A stretch of DNA of 64,000 bases from Flavobacteriales bacterium (lineage in GTDB: Bacteria; Bacteroidota; Bacteroidia; Flavobacteriales; Weeksellaceae), in contig JACJZS010000002.1 in NCBI GenBank assembly GCA_020635515.1, forward strand, positions 62,001 through 126,000. The letters are read 5' to 3'. Position 1 is the stretch's first letter, and every line of letters starts with the position of its first letter. This document shows, piece by piece, positions 7,235 to 16,049 of this stretch. The notes under the pieces were generated by a model that saw nothing but the letters and a program-made list of their open reading frames with translations, made no database searches and was not told the DNA's origin. A program made the translations under genes and the position numbers.

Positions 7235-7774
7235 ATGCTCAATAAAAAAAATATCAATAATCTAATTCTGCTTGTAATTTTAGGAGTTATTTTATTTACA
7301 CCAGTAGGTACGCATATAAAAAATTGGTTGCATCCTGAAGAAAAAATAAATACTAATATTAACTTAAATACCATTAATCTACCTCTGAAAGGAATAAATA
7401 CAGAAGATTCTAATTTAAAAAACCTAAAAGGAGAGGTTGTATTTCTTAATTTTTTTGGAACTTGGTGTCCTCCTTGTGTAAAAGAAATGCCAAGCATTCA
7501 GAAATTATACGAGTCTAAAGGTAAATCAGTAAAGTTTGTTTTAATTCCTATAAACGATACCACTCAAAAAGTTAATGATTTTCTATCAGAAAATAAATAT
7601 GCAGTTCCTGTTTACGAAGCTAATGACGTAATTGATTTATCTATAAAACCCAACGTGTTTCCTACTGTTTTGATATTTGATAAAAAAGGAAATCTGGTAT
7701 TAAAAGAAGAAGGAGCATCAGATTGGAACTCACAAAATATTCATGCTCTTTTGGATAACCTCATTGCCGAATAA
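7235..7774 (+). CDS. TlpA-like membrane-anchored thiol-disulfide reductase
   Basis: The N-terminus has one membrane segment (residues 10-25, LILLVILGVILFTPVG), placing the rest in the periplasm. The thioredoxin domain carries F-G-T-W-C-P-P-C (C78, C81), the TlpA/ResA active-site type, and a cis-proline loop NVFPTVLIF. TlpA/ResA proteins reduce disulfides in periplasmic substrates such as apocytochromes. The length of 179 residues is usual. It probably shares a transcript with the preceding thioredoxin-fold gene and converges with the surface-protein operon that ends 42 nt away. The exact client is unknown. Confidence 0.85.
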   Translation: MLNKKNINNLILLVILGVILFTPVGTHIKNWLHPEEKINTNINLNTINLPLKGINTEDSNLKNLKGEVVFLNFFGTWCPPCVKEMPSIQKLYESKGKSVKFVLIPINDTTQKVNDFLSENKYAVPVYEANDVIDLSIKPNVFPTVLIFDKKGNLVLKEEGASDWNSQNIHALLDNLIAE

Positions 7775-7815
7775 ATTCCTTTCAAATACACCTTCGTCTT
7801 AAAAAATTGATACTA

Positions 7816-10800
7816 TTATCTTTTTATAAATTTATTTAAGTATTCTTTCCCGTTTTCTTTATTGGTAAAGTAAATCATATAAACTCCCGATTGAATATTT
7901 TTAACATCAATAGTTCTGTTGTTTACACTTCCTTGTGCAACCAATCTTCCCTCTAATGAGTAGATAGTATAGTCTAATTTTTCATCGCTACTTACTTTTA
8001 AATAAATCTCTGCAGGATTAGGATAAATTTCTACATTCTGAGTATCAAAAACAGTATTAATATTAGAATCTACAATGCTAACATCTTTTCTTTTTCTAGA
8101 TGCATTTGCTGGTACTATTCCCTCATACCTAGGTAAATCTTTTACACATCTACAGTTCATTGCCGCCATTTTATTGTGTATAGTTCCTGCACTCAATCCA
8201 TTAAAAAAACCATGTAACTCTAATGCCATTGCATATCCTGTACTACTTCCTGGAGAAGATGTCCATAGTCCTGCTCTGTATCCATAATCAGGGTAGTCAG
8301 CATAGGTTACAGAACCATTAGATGTTTTAAAGTCGTTTCCTCCGTCAGAACCTCTTATTCCAGAGGCAGGAATGGTTCCAATTCCGTAATCATCATGAGT
8401 GAAAACCCAACCATAGGTATACACAGAATGAAAACTAGATGGCTCTCCCAACCATTTAGGTGCAGCTATTCGCCTACTAGGATAAGTATTGTTAGGATAA
8501 GAATCATCTGCATTAGTATACCAAGTAGTTGCATTCATTCTAAATTGATTAATCCCTGTTGTAGGTAAACCATTATTTAAATTAATCTCTCGGTCTCCAA
8601 AATACCAAGGAGAATTTCCTCTCATTCCCAAACCATTCCATATTCCTGTACTTACATCATCTGCTATTTTACCTATAGAAGTATCGGGAACTCTCCAACC
8701 GTTAGGACAAGGATCAAAAGGAGATTTTTCTTTACCATGTCCCCATCTTTCAGGCATTAAGCCATCTACATCGGACAACCAATCTAAAGATTTATCTTCA
8801 AAATCAGTACACTCTCCTACGCATCCATTTGGCTCTTGGTATAAAAATGTTAACGGATTTTGTATAGAATACCTTAACACTTTTGATGCTCCTGTAATAG
8901 CATCATCTAAATTGGTAACTCCAGCATTATTTGAGTAAGTAGCAAAATTTTCTGAAAACAATTGTCTGTACTGTGAATTGTGCTGAACAGGATTGAGTGA
9001 CCAATCCAAAACCTCACTTACACTTATAGGTTGCCAAACAACATTATTGTTACTATCCAACACTTGACGGTAAATATTGATACTTGCAGGATATAATAAA
9101 CTTGTAGGATTTTTATTCATAAATGCTGTAGGTATAGGATCTTTCCTTCCCCATTGGTAATGCAATCCCGTTGATGCTCTAATACTCGCTATTAATTCAG
9201 TATAGTTTGGAGTACCTGAATTTATTTCAGAAGGCAAATCAGAAGGCATAGCATTTAAAGCTCCTAAGTTCATGTTCATAAATTCAGTAGCTAATGGCGG
9301 AAAACCTGTTATGGTAGGATTCTTTAAACTCGAATGAGCGTTCGGAATCACTGGTTCTGTGGTATATGTTACTGTATTTTGTTCGGGATTTTCTACTGGT
9401 GCCCAAATATGCCATGACCATAATACAGGACTGCTAATGTCATTGGTTTCATGAAGTGCAACTATAGCGTTTCCATGTTCTCCTGACGCTAGAGTTAATT
9501 GCATTTGTCCGTCTCTCCAACCGTTGCTAGTTTTACTAATATTGGTAATTAAATTTTGATTATCTGTCCAATAAATACTTACTGCTCTAGGAGTATTAGA
9601 AAGCATTTGATGATCTGTTGAGTATTGATTATAAACAGAATAAGCCTTACTTAAAGGAAAACTAAAGCTGGTTACTTCATCAGTCATAACTATATAGCTA
9701 TTAGGATTATCTAATCCTGTGGTATACTCCTCATAACTAGGAACATTTGACGTATCAATATACTCTGTTTTGTTAAATACGATATTATCTTCATCTACTA
9801 CACATCTGCAAGCAGTTCCTGCATATGAAGAACTACCTTCAACACCTATATCTTGTATTCCATATTCTGATATTCCATAACTACTGTTATAGTTACTGTT
9901 ATGAGCATCAGAATTCATTTTAATCTGTACTGGCTGACCTGTAGCTCCTACATATCCATTAGAATACTGAAAAAAACTTTCAGAATAATTATCATAATAT
10001 TTACCTGATTCATAGTATATTTTTCCACTATGAGGGATTAAAATATCTTGACTTTGATTTAAATGGTATTTTACACCCAAAGATGGATAAACAGTATAAT
10101 CACTAGTTAATAATGAGTTGTTGACTCCTGTTAATAATGGTTGTTTAGGTATTCTGTATCCATCAGGACAAGGGTCGTACGTAGATTTCACTAAATCGGT
10201 TCTCCACAGTTTTTCATTACTTTCTCCCCACCAATTAATATTTGCATTATTGTTGGGAGCGGTAAAAAATAAATCTGGGTTTTCAATTGAATATTCTAAA
10301 TTATTATTAACTGTTACAGATGGATTATATACCTCTTTATTCCACTCCGTAACATTAGTATCATTGGTGTAAAAATTAGTATGACGTTTAATTCCTATAA
10401 CTCCTGATACTAGATAAGCTGATTCTTCCTTATACTTTAAAGGAGGAAAAGGATCTTTTCTTCCCCATTGGTACATCAATCCTCCTGTTTTGTTCCAATC
10501 ATGTCCTAAAAATTCAGCATTGGTAGCTCCTAAATTTCTATCCATATAGGTTTCTCCATTGCTTACTGTAACAGAATTTACAGTGGGGTCATCTGTAACC
10601 CAAACATGCCATGACCATAAAACAGGTGTACTTTCATCTACTGTCCCTGTGGTACCATACAAAGCAATAACTGCATTTCCTTCTCCCTTAGATTTATTGA
10701 TTTCTACTCGAATTCTTGCATCGGCTCCTGCACCTTCGGTTGTATCTATTTGTAATTGATAGGGATTCCCTCCACTTAAAGGTCTAATCAAACCAGGTAC

Positions 10801-11148
10801 ATCTTCCCATAATACATAAGCAGATAAATTGGTTAAAGGAGTCCCTCCAAATTCATTTTCCCATACTTCATACGCTTTGGTTACTGGAATAAAAATACCA
10901 TGTTTATCAGAATTATTATTGACATCAAAAATATAACTATTAGGTGCTTTAGTAAAATCTGATATTTTGGCATGGAAATTATATTCCTCTTGAAAATCAC
11001 TAGGATTCGCTTTAAACCCAGAAGTCATCTTTATAGATTTACTTGCAGTATGGTATCCTTCATTTGTTTGTTCAAGTACTAGATTAGCTTGAGATAACAG
11101 AAGCAAAGGAAATATACTCAAGCAGAGATAGAGTAACTTTTTCATCAT
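7816..11148 (-). CDS. Large surface protein with FISUMP-like repeats and T9SS sorting domain
   Basis: The 1110-residue protein starts with a signal peptide (MMKKLLYLCLSIFPLLLLSQ) and ends with a type A T9SS sorting domain. That domain shows IYPNPA, a YSLEGRLV strand, SGVYMIYF and a basic end, FIKR. Between them are two tandem units, each with WSWHIW or WSWHVW, NLGA, YQWGRKDP, CP-GWR-P or CPDGYRIP, and CRCV. These are hallmarks of the Fibrobacter succinogenes major paralogous (FISUMP) domain. The cysteine pairs CRCV probably form disulfides. T9SS carries such proteins across the outer membrane and attaches or releases them. A fibre-like gene lies 17 nt upstream in the same operon. No catalytic domain is recognised, so an adhesive or structural role is inference. 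Confidence 0.8.
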   Translation of the reverse strand: MMKKLLYLCLSIFPLLLLSQANLVLEQTNEGYHTASKSIKMTSGFKANPSDFQEEYNFHAKISDFTKAPNSYIFDVNNNSDKHGIFIPVTKAYEVWENEFGGTPLTNLSAYVLWEDVPGLIRPLSGGNPYQLQIDTTEGAGADARIRVEINKSKGEGNAVIALYGTTGTVDESTPVLWSWHVWVTDDPTVNSVTVSNGETYMDRNLGATNAEFLGHDWNKTGGLMYQWGRKDPFPPLKYKEESAYLVSGVIGIKRHTNFYTNDTNVTEWNKEVYNPSVTVNNNLEYSIENPDLFFTAPNNNANINWWGESNEKLWRTDLVKSTYDPCPDGYRIPKQPLLTGVNNSLLTSDYTVYPSLGVKYHLNQSQDILIPHSGKIYYESGKYYDNYSESFFQYSNGYVGATGQPVQIKMNSDAHNSNYNSSYGISEYGIQDIGVEGSSSYAGTACRCVVDEDNIVFNKTEYIDTSNVPSYEEYTTGLDNPNSYIVMTDEVTSFSFPLSKAYSVYNQYSTDHQMLSNTPRAVSIYWTDNQNLITNISKTSNGWRDGQMQLTLASGEHGNAIVALHETNDISSPVLWSWHIWAPVENPEQNTVTYTTEPVIPNAHSSLKNPTITGFPPLATEFMNMNLGALNAMPSDLPSEINSGTPNYTELIASIRASTGLHYQWGRKDPIPTAFMNKNPTSLLYPASINIYRQVLDSNNNVVWQPISVSEVLDWSLNPVQHNSQYRQLFSENFATYSNNAGVTNLDDAITGASKVLRYSIQNPLTFLYQEPNGCVGECTDFEDKSLDWLSDVDGLMPERWGHGKEKSPFDPCPNGWRVPDTSIGKIADDVSTGIWNGLGMRGNSPWYFGDREINLNNGLPTTGINQFRMNATTWYTNADDSYPNNTYPSRRIAAPKWLGEPSSFHSVYTYGWVFTHDDYGIGTIPASGIRGSDGGNDFKTSNGSVTYADYPDYGYRAGLWTSSPGSSTGYAMALELHGFFNGLSAGTIHNKMAAMNCRCVKDLPRYEGIVPANASRKRKDVSIVDSNINTVFDTQNVEIYPNPAEIYLKVSSDEKLDYTIYSLEGRLVAQGSVNNRTIDVKNIQSGVYMIYFTNKENGKEYLNKFIKR

Positions 11149-11165
11149 TTCTAACTTTTTAGTTA

Positions 11166-12542
11166 TTATTTATTCTCTACTTTATCTAATCTTGACTTCA
11201 TCTCTTGTATTTCCTGTTGTTGTTTAAGGATATAAAGAGTAAGTTCCTCCACTTTTTGTAGTAGTAAAACATTCATTTCTAACAGTTCTACTCCATTCTC
11301 TTTTACTTCTTTTTCGGAAGGAATTTCAGGTAAATGTCCGTTTTCTTCAATGAATTTCTGAACTTCCTGTAAATCTTTTAAATCATATTCCTCTTCAAAA
11401 ACTTTATCCGCCCATTGTTTAGGTGTAGTTCTGAATCCATTGGCTGCTATTGTTTCTACTACCTCTATCTCTTCTGCCCACAATTTACCATCTACGGAAA
11501 GCTTATAATTCCCTATTACATCATTATTTGAAACATTTCCAATTCTTATATTTCCGTCATTAATCAGTGATATTTCATTATTGTTTACCTGCCATATAGT
11601 AGAAGAAACTCCATTACTTGGTAAACTTATAGGATCTGAACTAACACCATTTACAGTGGTTATTAACTCATTATTTGTATTGATTTGGTTGGATACTATA
11701 GTAGTATTTGGTATAATTGCAGACAAATCAATCGTATTTCCTCCAGTAATTTCAATTGTATTTCCAACTAAAGATAACATTTGATTGTCAGTATTGGTAT
11801 CTATGGAAGATAAATCAACTTGAGAGATTTCTCCATTTACATCACTAGTTAATGTTGTCCCATTTAAAGTTAATAAGTTTGTAATTGTCCCTCCGCTAAA
11901 AGAAGAAATAGGAGTCTCAAAAACATTACCAGCAGTATCTGTAGCAAGAAGGTTAACTAATGTGGTTGGCGTCCCCAAATTTTGAAATTTCACCGTACCA
12001 TTTACGTGTAATTTTACATCAGGAGATGTCGTCCCTATCCCCACATTACCCAATGCAGTAACTTTAAATTTAGGTTCAGGCAAAGTTAACTCTCCTGTTC
12101 TACCATTTAAATACATCGAGTAATAATTAGGTTTTATGGAAGTAGAGCCTCCGGTTCCCCAATAAAAATTACCATTAGAATGCATACCAAACATCAATTC
12201 ACTGTATTTACCAGAATTATAAACTATAGCAACATGACTTGCATCTTCTAAAGTAATATAATTTCTAAAATTATAAACAGAACCCTGTGAATTTGGGTTT
12301 GTAATTTTAACCCCACCATTAATTTCTAACTTCGCACTAGGAGAGTTTGTTCCTATCCCTACATTTCCATTATTAACTACACTAATTCCCTGAGTTCCCC
12401 CATTACCTACTAATTGATAAGTAGCTAAATCTAAATTTTGAGTAGCTGTGTGATTCCCAAGATTATCTTGTGCTGTTAGTTGAGAACTGATACTTATAAA
12501 TAAACCTACAAGTAAAATAAACGATTGTCTTATTCGTTTCAT
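11166..12542 (-). CDS. Secreted fibre-like protein with C-terminal coiled coil
   Basis: The signal peptide (MKRIRQSFILLVGLFISISSQLTAQ) is followed by two tail-fibre-like repeats of the form NVGIGT-SP-KLxxNG near residues 59-75 and 164-182. Next comes a long Asn/Thr/Ile-rich beta region (residues 210-330). The C-terminus contains the segment WADKVFEEEYDLKDLQEVQK, HLPEIPS, ENGVELLEMNVLLLQKVEEL and a final coiled coil. That arrangement resembles the domain at the end of many Bacteroidota fibre proteins and recalls endosialidase-chaperone-type ends of phage fibres. No T9SS sorting domain is present, so its export route beyond the periplasm is unclear. It probably acts with the large FISUMP protein downstream. 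Its function is unknown. Confidence 0.7.
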   Translation of the reverse strand: MKRIRQSFILLVGLFISISSQLTAQDNLGNHTATQNLDLATYQLVGNGGTQGISVVNNGNVGIGTNSPSAKLEINGGVKITNPNSQGSVYNFRNYITLEDASHVAIVYNSGKYSELMFGMHSNGNFYWGTGGSTSIKPNYYSMYLNGRTGELTLPEPKFKVTALGNVGIGTTSPDVKLHVNGTVKFQNLGTPTTLVNLLATDTAGNVFETPISSFSGGTITNLLTLNGTTLTSDVNGEISQVDLSSIDTNTDNQMLSLVGNTIEITGGNTIDLSAIIPNTTIVSNQINTNNELITTVNGVSSDPISLPSNGVSSTIWQVNNNEISLINDGNIRIGNVSNNDVIGNYKLSVDGKLWAEEIEVVETIAANGFRTTPKQWADKVFEEEYDLKDLQEVQKFIEENGHLPEIPSEKEVKENGVELLEMNVLLLQKVEELTLYILKQQQEIQEMKSRLDKVENK

Positions 12543-12710
12543 AATTTCGTATTTAAAGTTGTTATGCTAATCTATGCTTTTTTTTAAACGTAAACAATAC
12601 ACTAGATTAATAAAAACAACTTAAATACAAAAAAACAGCATACTCTTAATTCACTTATGTATAGTGTCTTTTACACAAGAATATCTATTATACATTTAAT
12701 TTAATTACTA

Positions 12711-13826
12711 TTAAATAATAAACGTATTAAATACGTCTTCTAATTTAATTTTATTTTCTATAGGTGTAATTAAATTACCTTCAATATCCTTCCAAGATTT
12801 TCTTTTAGATAAATCCCCTATCTCTTTTACTATTGGTACAAATTTTAAATCTGTTTTAGATTTATTGACCTCTTCTTTATACTGAATTCCAACATCAACC
12901 TTATGAATAGCCTTATTAATTAAAAACGGACAGTCACGAATAATTACATCTAAAAACAATTCTTTGTTTTCCGGAATATCAAAATATTTTTTATAATTAA
13001 CTGTTAAATCTTCATTTTTAGATGCAAAATCGAGTGCGAAATACAATGCATAGCAAAAATACTCCCTCGTTTTTTGTCTTTGGTAATCATTAGGAAAATG
13101 ACCTGCTTCAAATAATACAGTAGGAACTCCTAACTTCTGAAAATTATCTCCTGTAGAATTAGGATAAAACTCATCTGTATATCTCCCTATTTTACCACCT
13201 ATATACATATGTAAACAATCATTTATATAAGATATGACTCCCATACTTTTCTTTCGAACTTCGTTTAAACTCCTTTCTAAATCAATTGACGGAGATAGAA
13301 ATGATAAAGTTGCTGGATTTTCAGAATAACCTGATGAGAATATCGTTCGTTGATCATGTAAATTCAAACATAAGTCATAATTTACATTTGTAAACTGATT
13401 TTTTAATACCTTTATTTCAGTGGATTGTTCAGCATTAAAATCTCTATTAATGTCTACTCCTAATGCATTTCTTCTATCCCATTCTATTGCTCCATCTGGA
13501 TTTAAAACAGGAATAAAATGTATTTCATATTCATCTAATATTCGTTTAATAGCTTCTTCATTGCTGTTCTCTTTAACTATATTTAATAAATCAAACATGG
13601 CGAAAGTACCTGTAGTTTCATTTCCATGCATCTGACTCCATATTAAAACTTTTTTACTACCGTTTCCTACTCGTATCAAATATATAGGATTCCCTTCTGT
13701 TGATTTTCCTATTTCTATTTTATTTGGGAAATTAATATCTAAATAGTTGTAAAACTCTTTTATGTTTAAATATCGTTTAGTAAAACACTCCTCTTTACAA
13801 TTGTAATATGTCTTTTGTATATCCAT
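12711..13826 (-). CDS. M14-family zinc carboxypeptidase
   Basis: The 371-residue protein carries the M14 zinc site: H67-G-N-E70 (in MHGNETTG) and H157 (LNLHDQ). It also has substrate-binding segments NPDGA (109-113), R118/R119-N120 and the loop DINRDF, and the general-base glutamate E240 in VLFEAGHFPND. M14 enzymes remove C-terminal residues from peptides or cut peptidoglycan stem peptides. No signal peptide is seen, which points to a cytoplasmic enzyme, unlike most digestive members. It is a single-gene unit with its own promoter, divergent from the XRE regulator. The substrate is not predictable. Confidence 0.85.
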   Translation of the reverse strand: MDIQKTYYNCKEECFTKRYLNIKEFYNYLDINFPNKIEIGKSTEGNPIYLIRVGNGSKKVLIWSQMHGNETTGTFAMFDLLNIVKENSNEEAIKRILDEYEIHFIPVLNPDGAIEWDRRNALGVDINRDFNAEQSTEIKVLKNQFTNVNYDLCLNLHDQRTIFSSGYSENPATLSFLSPSIDLERSLNEVRKKSMGVISYINDCLHMYIGGKIGRYTDEFYPNSTGDNFQKLGVPTVLFEAGHFPNDYQRQKTREYFCYALYFALDFASKNEDLTVNYKKYFDIPENKELFLDVIIRDCPFLINKAIHKVDVGIQYKEEVNKSKTDLKFVPIVKEIGDLSKRKSWKDIEGNLITPIENKIKLEDVFNTFII

Positions 13827-13849
13827 TACTTTACTTTTATCTAATAAAG

Positions 13850-13857
13850 CAAAGATA
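13850..13857 (-). promoter_or_regulatory. Promoter -7 element for the M14 carboxypeptidase gene
   Basis: On the minus strand this reads TATCTTTG, ending 23 nt before the ATG at 13826. Confidence 0.55.
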
Positions 13858-14050
13858 ATTCAATTATTTTTTAATTATATCAGTTCCTTGCATTAAGCAT
13901 CAATGACAGATTGTCAATTTAAATTTTAATTATTAATTATTTAATTATAAAAAATTAATTTTCAGTATATTACATATAATTATATAAACATTTAATACAT
14001 ATAAACTTTAAGTTAATTTTGGTTATATAAAATATGTTTAATTTTTATTC

Positions 14051-14081
14051 TTGATTTATTGCTTTAATTTGATTACATTTG
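14051..14081 (+). promoter_or_regulatory. Promoter of the XRE regulator gene
   Basis: TTG at 14051-14053 and TACATTTG at 14074-14081 are separated by 20 nt, matching the -33/-7 layout of Bacteroidota sigma-A promoters. The -7 box lies inside the first palindrome of the putative operator array. The box ends 61 nt before the chosen ATG, the longest leader in this window. Confidence 0.6.
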
Positions 14082-14085
14082 TAAT
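14072..14085 (+). promoter_or_regulatory. Putative operator 1, palindrome overlapping the -7 box
   Basis: ATTACATTTGTAAT has arms ATTACA and TGTAAT around TT. The same core occurs inverted in operator 3. Its overlap with the -7 element would let a bound repressor block transcription. Binding by the downstream XRE protein is inference. Confidence 0.5.
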
Positions 14086-14094
14086 TGAGTGGAG

Positions 14095-14120
14095 TTTACA
14101 TGTGTTTCAGCTCATGTAAA
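14095..14120 (+). promoter_or_regulatory. Putative operator 2, interrupted inverted repeat
   Basis: TTTACATG (14095-14102) and CATGTAAA (14113-14120) are perfect inverted 8-bp arms separated by 10 nt. They share the TTACA/TGTAA half-sites of the flanking palindromes. In RNA this would form a hairpin in the leader. Confidence 0.45.
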
Positions 14121-14126
14121 TCATAT

Positions 14127-14141
14127 ATTTACAAATGTAAT
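14127..14141 (+). promoter_or_regulatory. Putative operator 3, palindrome abutting the start codon
   Basis: ATTTACAAATGTAAT is the inverted form of the operator 1 core and ends one base before the ATG at 14143. It could act on transcription through the repressor or on translation as RNA structure. Confidence 0.45.
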
Positions 14142-14142
14142 T

Positions 14143-14655
14143 ATGGAAATAAACGATAGAATTTCAGAGATTATAACTTATTATGAACTCACACCTACTG
14201 AGTTTGCAAATAAATTAGATATTCAACGTTCGAGTGTTTCTCATCTGACTTCGGGAAGAAATAAACCTTCTGTTGATTTTATTCAAAAATTAGCAATTCA
14301 CTTTCCTAAAATAAATTTAGATTGGTTTGTATCTGGAAAAGGAGAAATGATAAAAACTGAATCAACACAAAAAATAAATTTACCTTCTCCTACTCTTTCG
14401 TTATTTCCAGAGCTTGAAAATCAAGAAAATCAAGACCATCTGACAAAAAATAATGAAAACAAGCAAATAAAGCACTTAAATAAGCTTAACAAAACAAAGC
14501 AAAATATTGAAAATGAGAATAATGAGTCTAAAAAATCATCATTTTTAATTGACTCAAAATTCAATCAAGAAATTTCAAATACTAAAAATAAAAAGAAGCT
14601 AAAAAAAATCATACTTATTTACTCTGATGATTCCTTTGAATCATTTGAAAATTAA
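14143..14655 (+). CDS. XRE-family helix-turn-helix regulator
   Basis: The ATG at 14143 begins a typical XRE domain (MEINDRISEIITYY, residues 1-66). The recognition region is TPTEFANKLDIQRSSVSHL followed by SGRNKPSVDF, and the domain closes with LDWFVSGKGEM. The remaining 100 residues are Asn/Lys/Glu-rich and low in complexity, ending in KKIILIYSDDSFESFEN. I recall a short K-I-x-x-F-xx-D-x-SFExF type end from other flavobacterial XRE proteins. No sensor or peptidase domain is present, so the trigger is unknown. A GTG 54 nt upstream would extend the frame through the putative operators and is less likely. The array of palindromes between promoter and ATG suggests autoregulation. bioA follows 31 nt downstream but has its own promoter. 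Confidence 0.85.
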   Translation: MEINDRISEIITYYELTPTEFANKLDIQRSSVSHLTSGRNKPSVDFIQKLAIHFPKINLDWFVSGKGEMIKTESTQKINLPSPTLSLFPELENQENQDHLTKNNENKQIKHLNKLNKTKQNIENENNESKKSSFLIDSKFNQEISNTKNKKKLKKIILIYSDDSFESFEN

Positions 14656-14675
14656 TATTTGATTCCATAATTTTG
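14644..14675 (+). promoter_or_regulatory. Promoter of bioA
   Basis: TTTG (14644-14647), a 20-nt spacer and TAATTTTG (14668-14675) give a full -33/-7 match. The -33 part lies within the last codons of the XRE gene. The box ends 11 nt before the bioA ATG, so the leader is only about 7 nt. Confidence 0.65.
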
Positions 14676-14686
14676 TAAAAAACTCC

Positions 14687-15964
14687 ATGACCGAACTTCA
14701 AGAGAAAAACCTAAAATACAACTGGCATCCATATACGCAACATAAAACCTCCTCTGCTCCTATTGTAATCACTAAAGGTAAAGATGCAATACTTTATGAT
14801 GAGAATGGAAATGAATATATAGATGGAATAGCTTCTTGGTGGTGCAATCCACACGGACATTCAAACGAATTTATTGCAAAAAAAATATACGAACAAGCAA
14901 CCACCTTAGAACATGTTTTATTTGGTGGTTTTACTCACAATAAAGCAATTGAATTATCTGAAAAACTTCTTAACTTATTGCCTGCTAATCAAAGTAAGAT
15001 TTTTTATTCAGACAACGGATCCACTGCTGTGGAAGTTGCTTTAAAGATGTGTCTACAATACTATGTAAACAAAAATCAAAAAAAAAATACATTCATAGCT
15101 TTTGAAGATGCTTTTCATGGAGATACTTTTGGTGCAATGGCGACTTCGGGAATATCCTTATTTACAGACTCCTTTAAAGATAATTTATTAAGTGTAACAA
15201 GAATTCCTGTTCCCAATGAGGAAAACTTTAACGATGTTTACAAAAAACTTGAGAAATTACTAAAATCAGGGAAAATAGCTGGCTTTATATTTGAACCTTT
15301 AGTATTAGGTGCTGCTGGCATGAAAATGTATGAAGCTAAACACCTAAATCAACTCATTAAACTTTGTAAAAAATACAACACTTTTACCATCGCTGATGAG
15401 GTGATGACTGGTTTTTACCGAACAGGTAAATTATTTGCTACAGATTATTTAACCTACAAACCTGATATTATGTGTCTTTCTAAAGCACTTACAGGTGGAT
15501 TTGTTCCTCTATCTATAACTTCTTGTAGTAGAGAAATTTATAATGGATTTTATGATAATGATGTATCCAAAGCATTTTTTCACGGACATACATTTATGGC
15601 AAATCCTATTGGTTGTGCTGCTGCATTAGCTAGTTTAGAACTAACTTTAAGCGAGAAAACACAAAGAAATTTAAGTCGAATCTATAAACTTCACAATCAA
15701 TTTGCAAATCAATTAAGCAAAAATTCTAAAGTAGAAAATATACGCACAAAAGGAACTATTGTAGCTTTTGATATAAAACAAAACAATGAAAATATTGAAT
15801 ATTACGGAGAACTTAGAAACTTACTCTACGATGAATTCATTAAAAATAAAATAATCCTACGTCCTGTTGGTAATACCATATATATATTTCCTCCTTACTG
15901 TATTACATACGACCAACTTCATCGAATTTATACTGTTATAGAAAGAGTATTAGGTAAATTATAA
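14687..15964 (+). CDS. bioA: Adenosylmethionine-8-amino-7-oxononanoate aminotransferase
   Basis: BioA converts 7-keto-8-aminopelargonate to 7,8-diaminopelargonate in biotin synthesis, with S-adenosylmethionine as amino donor and pyridoxal phosphate as cofactor. The 425-residue sequence shows the BioA-specific start YNWHPYTQH, the DGIASWWCNPHGHS segment, the phosphate-binding SDNGSTAVEVALK and the PLP lysine K266 in CLSKALTGG. The HGHTFMANP loop is also present. Length and motifs are normal. No other biotin gene is nearby, so bioA is separated from the rest of the pathway in this genome or the strain completes it elsewhere. An XRE regulator lies just upstream. Cytoplasmic. Confidence 0.95.
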   Translation: MTELQEKNLKYNWHPYTQHKTSSAPIVITKGKDAILYDENGNEYIDGIASWWCNPHGHSNEFIAKKIYEQATTLEHVLFGGFTHNKAIELSEKLLNLLPANQSKIFYSDNGSTAVEVALKMCLQYYVNKNQKKNTFIAFEDAFHGDTFGAMATSGISLFTDSFKDNLLSVTRIPVPNEENFNDVYKKLEKLLKSGKIAGFIFEPLVLGAAGMKMYEAKHLNQLIKLCKKYNTFTIADEVMTGFYRTGKLFATDYLTYKPDIMCLSKALTGGFVPLSITSCSREIYNGFYDNDVSKAFFHGHTFMANPIGCAAALASLELTLSEKTQRNLSRIYKLHNQFANQLSKNSKVENIRTKGTIVAFDIKQNNENIEYYGELRNLLYDEFIKNKIILRPVGNTIYIFPPYCITYDQLHRIYTVIERVLGKL

Positions 15965-16017
15965 ATTTAGATTAATTTGTATATTTAAATCGATTTCTAC
16001 TTTCTATCTTTTTGTAG

Positions 16018-16025
16018 TATATTTG
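16018..16025 (+). promoter_or_regulatory. Promoter -7 element for the PHP phosphatase gene
   Basis: TATATTTG matches TAnnTTTG and ends 24 nt before the ATG at 16050. Confidence 0.55.
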
Positions 16026-16049
16026 TAGGCAATCAAACATGAGAATAAA

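Larger units (their letters stand above)
13827..14142. other. Divergent intergenic region, strongly A/T-rich
   Basis: This 316-bp gap separates the minus-strand carboxypeptidase from the plus-strand XRE regulator. It contains the carboxypeptidase promoter at its left end, an almost pure A/T stretch around 13920-14010, and the XRE promoter with three palindromic elements at the right end. A GTG-initiated in-frame extension of the XRE gene (from 14089) runs through the right end, but the promoter position argues against its use. No other reading frame or RNA gene was recognised. Confidence 0.6.

Noticed and set aside
12543..12710. Possible RNA gene or terminator in the gap before the fibre operon
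   Set aside because: Only very short inverted repeats such as GTGT/ACAC are present, with no T-run in the right place and no promoter box.
14089..14142. GTG-initiated N-terminal extension of the XRE protein
   Set aside because: It would translate the operator-like palindromes and adds 18 residues before a complete XRE domain. The promoter box ends only 7 nt before the GTG, while the ATG at 14143 gives the usual domain start.
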